Assembly: GCA_014323965.1 (NCBI GenBank)
Contig: JACONB010000017.1
Location: 1-32,928, forward strand
Direction: 5' to 3'
Source of the DNA: Prochloron sp. SP5CPC1
GTDB lineage: Bacteria > Cyanobacteriota > Cyanobacteriia > Cyanobacteriales > Prochloraceae
DNA: 32,928 bases
Shown: one piece after another, positions 24,693-32,169 of the stretch
Position numbering within the stretch: the first letter of the stretch is position 1
Layout of the letters: every line of letters starts with the position of its first letter
Position numbers and translations under genes: made by a program
Notes under the pieces: generated by a model
The model's database searches: none
What the model was told of the DNA's origin: nothing
The model's input: only the letters and a program-made list of their open reading frames with translations

Positions 24693-25781
24693 GTGGTTCT
24701 GAGTCTTTCTACCCCAAATTTAACCCATAACTGGCCTGGTTTAATCGAGGCTTATCGCTCTTTTCTCCCCGTGAGTAGTTCTACCCCAGTGGTGACTCTG
24801 CTGGAAGGGAATACTCCTCTCATACCTGTTCCGGTTATCGCCAGTAAGGTGGGTCGGGGGGTTAAGGTGTACGTTAAATTCGACGGGCTGAACCCCACCG
24901 GCAGTTTTAAGGACAGGGGTATGACTCTGGCGATTTCTAAGGCGAAGGAAGAGGGGGCTGAGGCGGTAATTTGTGCTAGTACGGGGAATACTTCAGCTTC
25001 GGCAGCAGCTTACGCCAGCCGTGCAGGAATGCAGGCTTTTGTTATTATTCCCAAAGGCTATGTAGCTCTAGGTAAATTAGCTCAGGCTTTGCTTTATGGA
25101 GCACAGGTGATTGCTATTCAGGGTAACTTTGACACTGCTTTACAAATTGTCCGGGATATATCTGCTAATTATCCAGTCACTTTGGTCAATTCCGTTAATC
25201 CCTATCGTTTAGAAGGGCAAAAAACTGGGGCTTTTGAGATTGTGGATAGTTTGGAGGATACACCGGATTGGTTGTGCATTCCTGTGGGCAATGCGGGGAA
25301 TATTTCTGCCTATTGGATGGGATTTTGTCAATACCGAGAGGCAGGGAAGTGCCGTCGCCTCCCCAAAATGATGGGTTTTCAAGCTGCTGGGGCGGCTCCT
25401 TTAGTACAGGGAAAACCTGTTGCTGCACCAGAAACTATTGCTACGGCAATCCGCATTGGGAACCCGGCGAGTTGGGATAAGGCGATCGCAGCAGCTAATG
25501 CTAGTAAAGGGGAATTTAATTCGGTTACGGACGAAGATATTTTAGCAGCTTATCGCTTATTGGCCTCCCAAGAAGGGATTTTCTGCGAACCTGCTAGTGC
25601 TATTTCTGTTGCAGGTTTGTTACAGCTGAAGGAGAGGGTTCCCTCTGGTGCTACGGTGGTGTGTGTGGTTACTGGGAATGGACTGAAAGACCCTGATTGT
25701 GCTATTAAACATAGTAATAATGGGGTGACCTCCTCTGTTGCGCCTGATTTGGATGCTGTGGCTAAGGTTATGGGATTTTGA
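24693..25781 (+). CDS. thrC: Threonine synthase
   Basis: Starts at GTG 24693, where VLSLSTPNLTHNWPGLIEAYR matches cyanobacterial threonine synthases. 362 residues, normal for the bacterial type II fold. Lys73 in NPTGSFKDRGMTLA should bind PLP; ASTGNTSASAAAYA and PVGNAGNISAYW form the phosphate loops, followed by EPASAISVAGLL. It makes threonine from phosphohomoserine. Its stop codon lies in TTTTGATTGTGTTTC, the same 15 bases found in the leaders of the kinase-GUN4 and GUN4 genes, so a repeat has reached its 3' end. Confidence 0.92.
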   Translation: MVLSLSTPNLTHNWPGLIEAYRSFLPVSSSTPVVTLLEGNTPLIPVPVIASKVGRGVKVYVKFDGLNPTGSFKDRGMTLAISKAKEEGAEAVICASTGNTSASAAAYASRAGMQAFVIIPKGYVALGKLAQALLYGAQVIAIQGNFDTALQIVRDISANYPVTLVNSVNPYRLEGQKTGAFEIVDSLEDTPDWLCIPVGNAGNISAYWMGFCQYREAGKCRRLPKMMGFQAAGAAPLVQGKPVAAPETIATAIRIGNPASWDKAIAAANASKGEFNSVTDEDILAAYRLLASQEGIFCEPASAISVAGLLQLKERVPSGATVVCVVTGNGLKDPDCAIKHSNNGVTSSVAPDLDAVAKVMGF

Positions 25782-25785
25782 TTGT

Positions 25786-25802
25786 GTTTCACGCAGAGGC
25801 GC
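25786..25802. repeat. CTCTGCGCC-type repeat, partial, after thrC
   Basis: GTTTCACGCAGAGGCGC follows the thrC stop. It is a shortened relative of the repeats at 11346, 15638 and 26264. The 300 bases that follow hold no intact gene. Confidence 0.5.
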
Positions 25803-25980
25803 TCGAACGCCGGGGAGGTTTTCATCAAAGATCTGGGGTTTGAAACCCCGTTCTTTAGGACGATTTTTGCGGTATAGCGACTCTTTTAAAAGATGAGCAG
25901 AAATACCTACTGAGAAGGATTTACGATTTAAGTCTTCTTTGCTACAATAGAAGTGTGGTAAAAACCAAACCACATCTTTT

Positions 25981-26094
25981 ACAAATTCAATTAAGGCGGC
26001 AGGGCTTGCCGTGTCAGTCTGTGGAGCGAGCGTCAGACCCGATAGACTTTGCTCTAAAGGGCAGTTGCGAAATACCCCCGCCCGCCATCGATGA
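25981..26094 (+). pseudogene. C-terminal relic of an IS200/IS605-family TnpB gene
   Basis: One frame reads IKAAGLAVSVCGASVRPD then RLCSKGQLRN, which matches the end of cyanobacterial TnpB (RNA-guided nuclease / OrfB) proteins, after the zinc-binding part. Nothing like the catalytic RuvC domain is present upstream in the same frame, so only the last 30 or so residues remain. The relic is then interrupted by a 33-bp hairpin (26075-26107) that supplies the last codons and a TGA stop. In intact elements this region overlaps the guide (omega/re) RNA scaffold. The call is by motif memory. Confidence 0.55.
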
Positions 26095-26107
26095 TGCCGG
26101 GCGGGGG
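26075..26107 (-). repeat. Short imperfect hairpin, GGCAT/ATGGC family, copy 3
   Basis: Arms CCCCCGCCCGCCATC (26075-26089) and GATGCCGGGCGGGGG (26093-26107) pair at 14 of 15 positions around GAT. The mismatch sits at the same distance from the loop as in the other copies, and the core is reversed, so this copy is in the opposite orientation. It has the longest outer stem. It lies at the end of the TnpB relic. Confidence 0.75.
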
Positions 26108-26117
26108 ACAGAAGCAG

Positions 26118-26205
26118 AAACCCACCCACCCCTACCCCCTCCCAGGAGGGGGACCAAGGGGGTGGGTTGGGAATCTCGCCCCTTTAGCGTAAGCGGAGGG
26201 GGGAG
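26118..26205. repeat. C-rich/G-rich palindromic dispersed repeat
   Basis: CCCACCCCTACCCCCTCC is followed by CAGGAGGGGGACCAAGGGGG and TGGGTTGGG, so the segment folds back on itself. This type (CCCCCTCCC...GGGAGGGGG) is common in intergenic DNA of filamentous cyanobacteria. Together with the TnpB relic it fills the spacer between thrC and the GUN4 gene. Confidence 0.5.
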
Positions 26206-26263
26206 AGGATGTCAATTTATGATACTATTGTGGTAGACTAGATTTGTGGCAATTTTTTGATTG

Positions 26264-26300
26264 TGTTTCGCCCACACAAAGGCGCAAAGAGAAGAGGAGG
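26264..26300 (+). repeat. CTCTGCGCC-type repeat in the GUN4 gene leader
   Basis: The coding strand reads GTGTTTCGCCCACACAAAGG then CGCAAAGAGAAGAGGAGG, a diverged member of the repeat family found in the kinase leader. It continues upstream as the 36-bp segment 26238-26273 that is identical to the kinase leader, and provides the GGAGG ribosome-binding site. Confidence 0.55.
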
Positions 26301-26307
26301 AGAAAAA

Positions 26308-26703
26308 ATGGTGTTTAGAGCAGGGGATAGGTTGACAAATCGTCCCTATGAAATTAAAAAGGAAGTAGGGATGGATTATACTAGCTTGCGGGATTTATTA
26401 GCAGCGGGGAAGTGGAAAAAGGCGAACTGGGAAACAGGTCAGGTCATATTACGTGCTGCTAACCGAGAGAAAGAAGGTTGGTTGAGATATGAAGACATAG
26501 AAAAGTTTCCCAAAACCGACTTTCGCACTATGGACGATTTGTGGGTGGAATATTCCTCTGGGTGCTTCGGTTTTAGCGTTCAGAAGCGTATCTGGGAAAA
26601 ATTGGGTGGAACCAAGGAGTGGGATGATGGAATAGCGAAAAATTGGGGTGTAGCTATTGGGTGGAGACGAGAAGAGTCATGGATAAACTACAAACGTATG
26701 TAG
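26308..26703 (+). CDS. GUN4-domain protein derived from a kinase-GUN4 gene by deletion
   Basis: 131 residues from ATG 26308 (GGAGG upstream). The first 19 residues, MVFRAGDRLTNRPYEIKKE, are those of the kinase-GUN4 protein at 14236-15618 (55 of 57 bases identical). They are followed directly by VGMDYTSLRDLLAAGKWK, the start of the GUN4 domain: the equivalent of kinase residues 20-293 (274 codons) is absent, in frame. The domain keeps LRYEDIEKFPKTDFRTMDDL and SSGCFGFSVQKRIW but stops at WINYKRM, lacking the usual D-L-x-F...GHLP end. The GUN4 part is much more diverged than the first 19 codons, so it may come from another paralogue. GUN4 binds porphyrins and aids Mg-chelatase; binding here is not shown. 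Confidence 0.8.
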   Translation: MVFRAGDRLTNRPYEIKKEVGMDYTSLRDLLAAGKWKKANWETGQVILRAANREKEGWLRYEDIEKFPKTDFRTMDDLWVEYSSGCFGFSVQKRIWEKLGGTKEWDDGIAKNWGVAIGWRREESWINYKRM

Positions 26704-26738
26704 ATTTTTTCATAATAGTAATAATTTTACTAACTATA

Positions 26739-26928
26739 GTGAATCACTATGGGAAGGATATCGCTTAGTTAACCGCAGAGGAACTTAACCGTTTATTTGC
26801 AGCGTTCGCCCCCCAACGCTCGTCGTCTCTTGGAAGCACTAGAGCAGTCTCAATAGTGGGATAAGGAAGAACCACCTTCCCCTCATACTTTAGAAGAACT
26901 GTCCTCGGAGTTGGGTATTGAAAGATAA
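26739..26928 (+). pseudogene. Decayed antitoxin gene of a YoeB-type pair
   Basis: Fragments of a short antitoxin-like protein are spread over two frames: LTAEELNRLFAAFAPQ in one, then LLEALEQSQ, a TAG stop, and PPSPHTLEELSSELGIER in the next. A TAG also interrupts the frame after the likely GTG start. The last codons overlap the start of the toxin frame, as in intact pairs. The family cannot be named with certainty; the call depends on its position and on the LEEL motif. Confidence 0.4.
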
Positions 26929-27157
26929 GAGAAAAAAAACAAAACCCAATCTTTCCAGGTTACCAAAATTAGAGATACCTTCTCGATATCCTCTTTTCAC
27001 CAACCGTTTTCGGGAAGATTGTCGTTGGTGGCACAGAACCGACAAACAAAAAGCCGATAAAGTATTCGATCTCGTCACAGCAGTCATGAAAGACCCCTTC
27101 CACGGTGTCGGATACTTTCCTACTAACTGCTTGTTACAAGGAACGGTAATATGGTAG
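26918..27157 (+). pseudogene. Txe/YoeB-family toxin, degraded C-terminus
   Basis: From TTG 26918 the frame gives KKTKPNLSRLPKLEIPSRYP, then FTNRFREDCRWWHRTDKQKA and DLVTAVMKDPFHGVG. FREDLRWW-x-x-TD-x-KKA and DPF-x-G-x-G are diagnostic of Txe/YoeB mRNA interferases. After GVG the expected KPEPLKYL-x-x-x-WSRRI-x-x-EHRLVY is missing, including the catalytic Glu, Arg and His; the frame ends in unrelated sequence. The toxin is therefore very probably inactive. The fragment is co-located with the decayed antitoxin. Confidence 0.65.
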
Positions 27158-27221
27158 CAATAATTAGATTGAAAAAAAGAGGTTTACGAGACGTGGGTTT
27201 ATGCTATAGTAGATTTTTTTG

Positions 27222-27253
27222 ATTAAACCACAGAAGAGCAGAGGGCGCAGAGA
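27222..27253 (+). repeat. CTCTGCGCC-type repeat as tldD leader
   Basis: ATTAAACCACAGAAGAGCAG then AGGGCGCAGAGA runs into the tldD ATG at 27254, so the repeat is the whole 5' leader and no other ribosome-binding site is evident. A TGC-TATAGT extended -10 (27205-27210) lies upstream. Confidence 0.5.
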
Positions 27254-28720
27254 ATGATAACTACTGAACTAGCTACTCTAGCAACTGATATAATGAGCAA
27301 AAGTGGCTGCGAATATGGAGATATCAGGTTATGCAGCTATCGAACTCAAAACCTGACGGCACGGGATCGCTCCCTAACTAACCTTTCTGATAACGTCAGT
27401 TCCGGTTTCGGGGTGCGAGTACTGAAAGACGGGGCTTGGGGTTTTGCAGCTAGTTACAGCTTGACAGCAGCTGAGGTAAAGAGAATAGTTGCTTTAGCTC
27501 TAGAAACCGCCAAAGGTAGTGGTCTCTCGAACCAAGAACCAGTGCGGTTAGTTCCTGTCCCAGCCTATCAAGATAAGTATACCACACCCATAAAAATTAA
27601 CCCTTTTGAAGTCTCTATAGAAGAGAAAGCCGAGTTGCTCCTACATATTAACGAGAAGTTGTTGGCTTTTGGGGAACGGGGGATTAAAAAAGCTTATTCC
27701 TTCCTGCGGTTAGGGAAGGAAGACAAGACTTTTGCTTCTACAGAAGGTTCCCTCATAGAACAGATAATATACCGCAGTTATCCCGGGTTTGGTTGCACAG
27801 CTTTGGGAAACGGAGACGCTCAAAGTCGCAGTTACGAACGTCCTCCTTTAAACTTAGGTTACGAACATATTGACAAGTCCGATTTATTAGCTAATGTAAA
27901 TAGGGTAGCCGAAGAAGCCATCGAAAAAGTCCGAGCACCAGACGGTCCTAATAATATACACAGTAATATTATTCTCCAACCCACGAACCTATGGCTCACG
28001 ATCCACGAGTCCGTAGGACACCCCACAGAACTAGACCGGGTTTACGGTTATGAAGCCAACTTTGCTGGAACTAGCTTTGCCACAACAGAGAAATTGGGTA
28101 AATTGCAATATGGGGCACCCTGGATTAATTTGGTAGCCGATCGCACTCAACCAGGGGGACGAGGAACCACAGGTTATGATGATGAAGGAGTGAAAGCACA
28201 ACGGTGGTATGTGGTGAAAGAGGGGATATTAGTAGATTATCTCACTGATAGAGAGACTGCCTATCGTTTAGGTAGAGGAAGTAGCAACGGTAGTGCTTAT
28301 GCTGATAATTGGTCTAGTCCACCTATGGTGCGCATTCCTAATTTGGGGTTAGAACCAGGAGTTCCAGGAGGGAGTCATACTGCTACTTTAGAGGAGATGA
28401 TTGCTGATACAGAAGAGGGGATTTTAATCGACGGTATGGGGAGCTTTTCTATCGACCAACAGCGACGCAACTTCCAGTTTGGCGGGGATGCTTTTTGGCA
28501 GGTTAAAAAGGATAAAGTGGTGGGGATGTTGAAGAATGTTACTTATCATAGCAATACTGTTGATTTTTGGAACAGTGTCGATGCCATCGGCCCTAGGACA
28601 GAGTTGCAACAGTGTGGTACTAATATGTGTGGTAAAGGGGAACCTATGCAACTAGCCCAAATGACCCATGGTTGTGTACCTGTGCGGGTGAGGGATATTA
28701 AAATTGGTCTATCCTCATAA
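27254..28720 (+). CDS. tldD: TldD/PmbA-family metallopeptidase (TldD type)
   Basis: A 488-residue protein with HESVGHPTELDR (H251, E252, H256), the HExxxH metal site of TldD. The N-terminal part has LTARDRSLTNLSDNVSSGFGVRV and the end has the conserved QLAQMTHGCVPVRVRDI with a Cys metal-ligand motif (QQCGTNMCGKGEP). TldD with TldE forms a zinc protease that matures peptides such as microcins and degrades antitoxins. TldE is not in the window. Full length; no damage. The nearest functional link in the window is only the neighbouring toxin-antitoxin relic, which is coincidence until shown otherwise. Confidence 0.92.
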   Translation: MITTELATLATDIMSKSGCEYGDIRLCSYRTQNLTARDRSLTNLSDNVSSGFGVRVLKDGAWGFAASYSLTAAEVKRIVALALETAKGSGLSNQEPVRLVPVPAYQDKYTTPIKINPFEVSIEEKAELLLHINEKLLAFGERGIKKAYSFLRLGKEDKTFASTEGSLIEQIIYRSYPGFGCTALGNGDAQSRSYERPPLNLGYEHIDKSDLLANVNRVAEEAIEKVRAPDGPNNIHSNIILQPTNLWLTIHESVGHPTELDRVYGYEANFAGTSFATTEKLGKLQYGAPWINLVADRTQPGGRGTTGYDDEGVKAQRWYVVKEGILVDYLTDRETAYRLGRGSSNGSAYADNWSSPPMVRIPNLGLEPGVPGGSHTATLEEMIADTEEGILIDGMGSFSIDQQRRNFQFGGDAFWQVKKDKVVGMLKNVTYHSNTVDFWNSVDAIGPRTELQQCGTNMCGKGEPMQLAQMTHGCVPVRVRDIKIGLSS

Positions 28721-28793
28721 CCTTACCATAAAATTACTCTAAACTTAATAATTTATTAAGTGCCACTACAGAAACCAACACCCTAAATATTAC

Positions 28794-29642
28794 TTAAAAA
28801 GAGTAAACTTTACCATCCATTAGCAGTCGTGTAATACCCTTACCTTGGAGATGAGAAGAAGTTTTCGCAAACATTTCCCCATCGGGAACTTTAATTACCC
28901 GTTGGGAACGATTGGAAAAACGTCGGGCTACCTTGTGGTTCTCAAAAATAGGCAGGGTTTTCTGCTGCACTTCTTTTGGAGGTATTCTTCCCAGATCACC
29001 AAATTCTTTTAGGGGTCGGACGATTAATTCTGCCCTGCGGTCAATAACCACATAGCAAATATTGGGAAAGGTTGCTTTCCCTAAGGGCAAAACTTGAAAA
29101 TCAGACTTACTAAGTTGGGGGAGGGGTTCTTCTTCCCAGTCGTCCTCGTCGCTATCTTCTAAATCCTCTTCATCTTCGTTCAAATCCCCCAAATCTTCCC
29201 CAAGTAGCTCCTGGAGTGCCGCCACATCTACCATAGGTCCATCCTCATCCTCTTTGGTATCTTCGTTCTTTCCAGAAAACAAATTGAGCTGCTTTGCCGC
29301 AGTAACTGTATTGACTGGTTGTGGTTTGGCCTTCTCTTGTAGGATTGGAGTTTCAGTTTTCTTTTTCTGGGAACGGGAGCGGCGCCGACGAGTGGCTGGT
29401 AACTCACTTTTCTCAGTTGAGGTATCTGATTCGTCTCCAGGAACGGGGGTAATACGGCGATTGTTCCGCTTTTGCTGAATTAATTCATCGTACTCCAAAT
29501 CAGACAAGTTAGTCTTGAGAAAACGGCTAATAGTGGAGCTACTGACCTGATACAGCTCTGCTAGAGTTGAGGTTGTTTCTCCTGAGGTGCGATAAAGCTG
29601 TATAATCCTTTCTTTGTCTTCATCAGATAATTTTCTTGGCAT
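28794..29642 (-). CDS. Conserved cyanobacterial HTH protein with acidic linker
   Basis: A 282-residue protein. Residues 1-45 form a helix-turn-helix (MPRKLSDEDKERIIQLYRTS, then STLAELYQVSSSTISRFLK), similar to transposase or ParB-like DNA-binding ends. A basic linker (TRRRRSRSQKKK) and a strongly acidic stretch (residues about 130-175, NEDEEDLEDSDEDDWEEE) follow. The C-terminal 100 residues (PNICYVVIDRRAELIVRPLKEFGDLG to LLMDGKVYSF) form a domain I recognise only as conserved in cyanobacteria. Function unknown. It is full length from the ATG at 29642 and transcribed away from the intron. Confidence 0.6.
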   Translation of the reverse strand: MPRKLSDEDKERIIQLYRTSGETTSTLAELYQVSSSTISRFLKTNLSDLEYDELIQQKRNNRRITPVPGDESDTSTEKSELPATRRRRSRSQKKKTETPILQEKAKPQPVNTVTAAKQLNLFSGKNEDTKEDEDGPMVDVAALQELLGEDLGDLNEDEEDLEDSDEDDWEEEPLPQLSKSDFQVLPLGKATFPNICYVVIDRRAELIVRPLKEFGDLGRIPPKEVQQKTLPIFENHKVARRFSNRSQRVIKVPDGEMFAKTSSHLQGKGITRLLMDGKVYSF

Positions 29643-29699
29643 GGTTTAATCAATAACCCCCAACTCAGCCCAATCGTAGTTACAAGAACAGCTTCTTCT

Positions 29700-29896
29700 A
29701 TTAGATTGGATTTTTGTCATTTTGACGCAGGATAATTTTCCCAGAGCGCGCCTCTCAACTGCGAAATAACCTGGAATATTGGGTTTCATGGCTCATACTT
29801 GCTAATGCCAAGCCCCAACTGCAACATCGATTTGACCGCTCTAATGAGTCAAAAATGGTGTCCTGTGCTATTTTGATGGGAGTACTGTTGGATTAG
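29700..29896 (+). other. Non-coding or unrecognised sequence bordering the intron
   Basis: Between the HTH gene (ends at 29642) and the 3' end of the group II intron (about 29887) there are about 240 bp. A frame of about 57 codons (SQLRNNLEYWVSWLILANAK, then PQLQHRFDRSNESKMVSC) is open on the plus strand and ends at 29896. I do not recognise it. It has no evident start, and could be a piece of the gene into which the intron inserted. Confidence 0.3.
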
Positions 29897-29963
29897 AGGA
29901 ACTGGTGTTTAAGCCAGTTGCCCCCATCCTTAGAACCGTACCGTATCTACGCTCATATGGCTC
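29891..29963 (-). ncRNA. Group II intron domains V and VI
   Basis: On the minus strand, domain V starts GAGCCATATGAG (29963) and ends GTACGGTTC (29933), flanked by GG and TAAGG. It is 31 nt, three shorter than the usual 34, and has an A-C mismatch where the standard stem has G-C. Domain VI follows with the hairpin AACTGG...CCAGTT (29900-29919). Confidence 0.55.
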
Positions 29964-29979
29964 CCCAGTTTCATCGCTG

Positions 29980-31771
29980 TTAAGCAGCTCTGCCTCGTTT
30001 GCCATCTTTAATCCGTTCCTTATGCACTTCTTGATGTTGATGACATTCTCGGTGTAAGGCAACACAATTCTTGGGTTTCCAGTTGTTATGGTCTCTATTG
30101 ATGTGGTGTAATTCCACTATGTCACCCGGCCAGAACAGTTTGTTACAATGCGTACATTTCATCTTTTGCCGTTTCATCGTATTTCCGGTATAGCTGCCTT
30201 CATATTTCTTTGACTCTCGGTTTACCCAATAAATCAAATTTCCGTCATATGGACTTGCAGCTCCTTTAACCATTACATGTGAATTCACTCTGTGAGGTAC
30301 CGAAGGGAAGGCTAAATGGATTTGGGAATCCGTCAGTATTCTTTTGGCAGCCCTTTTGACTTTACCTCCAGAACCTTTCAGTTGCGCTGCTTTGGCATTA
30401 GCTATTCGCCCAGACTTCTTGCGGGACAACAATTTAGTTATCTCTTTTTCTTTTGCTTTTACCTTATCCCGTCGCAGTTTCTTCCATAGCCAATGGTTTA
30501 AAAACCACAAGCTATGTTTCCCCATGTCACAGAACTTATGATAGTTCCGCCATCCTCGGACTTTTGACCCTATCATTTTTAGACGAGTCTCTGTGTCCTT
30601 TTTCCCGCCAGATTTATCTGGCGTCCCAGTATTTCTCCAGGTCTTCTTAACCTCTTCTTTAATTTCTTTGTATGAATTTGAATGTGGTGTAGATTTAAAT
30701 CTTCCTTTGGAATCTACTTTAAAGTGCCATCCCAGAAAATCAAATCCATCCATAGCTTTACTCATCTTAGTCTTAGCTTCATTAATTTGTAAGCCTCTTT
30801 GCGCTAATCATTCGTCTATGTTACGCCGTAGCTTCTGGATATCAGCTCCGGGTTTACAAATAAATATGGCGTCGTCAGCATACCTGATGCCCCTTACACC
30901 TTTTCCGTTTCTCCCATATTTCTTCTGGGAGTACTGGTCTGACCCTAGGTTCTCAAATCCATCTAGGGCAATGTTTGCTAGTAAAGGTGAAATGACACCT
31001 CCTTGTGGGGTGCCTTCTTCACTAGAGGGACATTCTCCCTTAACACCTGCTCTTATTGCTTTCTTCAATCCATTTATGCCTTCTTTGGGATAAGACTACT
31101 CCTTTCAGAATCGCCTTATGGTTTATCTTATCGAAGCACTTACTGATATCCGTTTCCAGAACCAATTTGTCCTTCCCGTTTACTTCGCTATTCAAGTTAT
31201 TGAATATTAACTTTTGAGCATCATGGGCAGAGCGTCCGGGCCTAAACCCATAGCTCCTTTCTCCCGCTGTGGCCTCATAGGCAGGCTCTGCCGCATATTT
31301 CAGCAAGCCTTGCCAAGCCCTATCGGCTATCGTTGGGATACCCAATCCTCTGGTTTTCCCATTGGATTTAGGAATATTAACCCTTCGGAGCTTCTGATGC
31401 TGCCATTTCTCCCATTTCTGGTGCAGTTTCTGACATAGAGCTAACCGCTCTTTGGTTGAGAGTGCAGTTTTCCCATCCACTCCGACAGTTTTCTTCCCAG
31501 TGTTAAGTTGGGTTACCTGACGTACGGCTAACGCTTTGGCTGCCCGGCTGCGTAATAACAACCTTTGCAAGCGTTTGACCTTGGCTTTATTACCGTTCTT
31601 TTGAGCTTTGAAGATAGCCCGCTGTAAACGAAATACTTGCCTATGGAATTTCTTCCATGGCAAATCTTTCCAGACATCGTCTGCTTTCTTCCTTACCTTC
31701 AGCTTGGATGTCCAAACCTTCAGTATGGCTTCTAACAGCGGTATTGAATTGATTTTCGTACTGATATTCAC
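29980..31771 (-). pseudogene. Group II intron-encoded protein (RT, maturase, HNH), broken twice
   Basis: Starts at GTG 31771. Frame 1 covers the N-terminal RT-0 part and fingers (KKTVGVDG, YGFRPGRSAHDAQ, LETDISKCFDKINH) and shifts at about 31090-31098; one added base restores SYPKEGINGLKKAIRAG. Frame 2 has GTPQGGVISPLLANIAL and RYADDAIFIC, the catalytic YADD. It ends at TGA 30808-30810, where NIDE-stop-LAQRGLQINEAKT suggests a TGG Trp codon mutated to TGA. The rest is open: FLGWHFKV, the maturase X domain, and the HNH endonuclease CTHCNKLFWPGDIVELHHI with NCVALHRECHQHQE. It lacks function unless two mutations are sequence errors. Confidence 0.85.
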
Positions 31772-32086
31772 AACTGGTTACCTTTTCTAATGAAACCCGG
31801 CGGCAATTACGCCGCAACAACCCTCGCTTTGACCATAAGACTATTGTCATTTAGCCTCCACTATTTACAACAACATCGACCAGGGTTTATACCCATGTTG
31901 TTAGAAGTCCAGCGAGTTTCTACTCGTTCCGAATGAACTATTGATATGGACCCTTGGAACTCATCTATTGACCCATGACCATCTCAGGAGTGTAAGTGAT
32001 TAATTACTTCCTTACGAGCATCTTTTCGGTCTCTCTTCTGCTGTTGAAACGGTTATAGCAGTGTCCTCTTTCAGGTCTGGTCAGGT

Positions 32087-32106
32087 CGAAGGAGTATGTT
32101 ACCATA
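32087..32106 (-). repeat. Perfect hairpin GGAGTATG-GTAA-CATACTCC
   Basis: Read on the minus strand, the 8-bp stem is capped by a GTAA tetraloop (GNRA class). It lies directly after a segment reading GCAAGCACGGTTTTGAA, in the intron leader, so it may be one of its RNA tertiary-contact hairpins. Confidence 0.6.
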
Positions 32107-32143
32107 CTCCAGCTCCTTTTCAAAACCGTGCTTGCAACTTTCA

Positions 32144-32169
32144 CCCCCGGCATTGATTAATGGCGGGGG
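32144..32169 (+). repeat. Short imperfect hairpin, GGCAT/ATGGC family, copy 4
   Basis: Arms CCCCCGGCATT (32144-32154) and AATGGCGGGGG (32159-32169) pair at 10 of 11 positions around a 4-nt GATT loop, with the G-G mismatch. Inside the intron leader. The core is identical to copy 5, 508 bp away in the same orientation. Confidence 0.8.

Noticed and set aside
7857..25490. GCGATCGC octamers as a special local element
   Set aside because: About twelve copies spread evenly, mostly inside genes; this is the genome-wide HIP1 bias of cyanobacteria.
25620..26129. Long minus-strand frame through the thrC end and the TnpB relic region
   Set aside because: It runs antisense to a clear thrC end and through repeats and gives no recognisable motif; the plus-strand TnpB tail explains the region better.
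30805..30812. In-frame TGA read as selenocysteine or recoded Trp
   Set aside because: No evidence of SECIS structure, and a second independent frameshift shows the gene is simply decaying.
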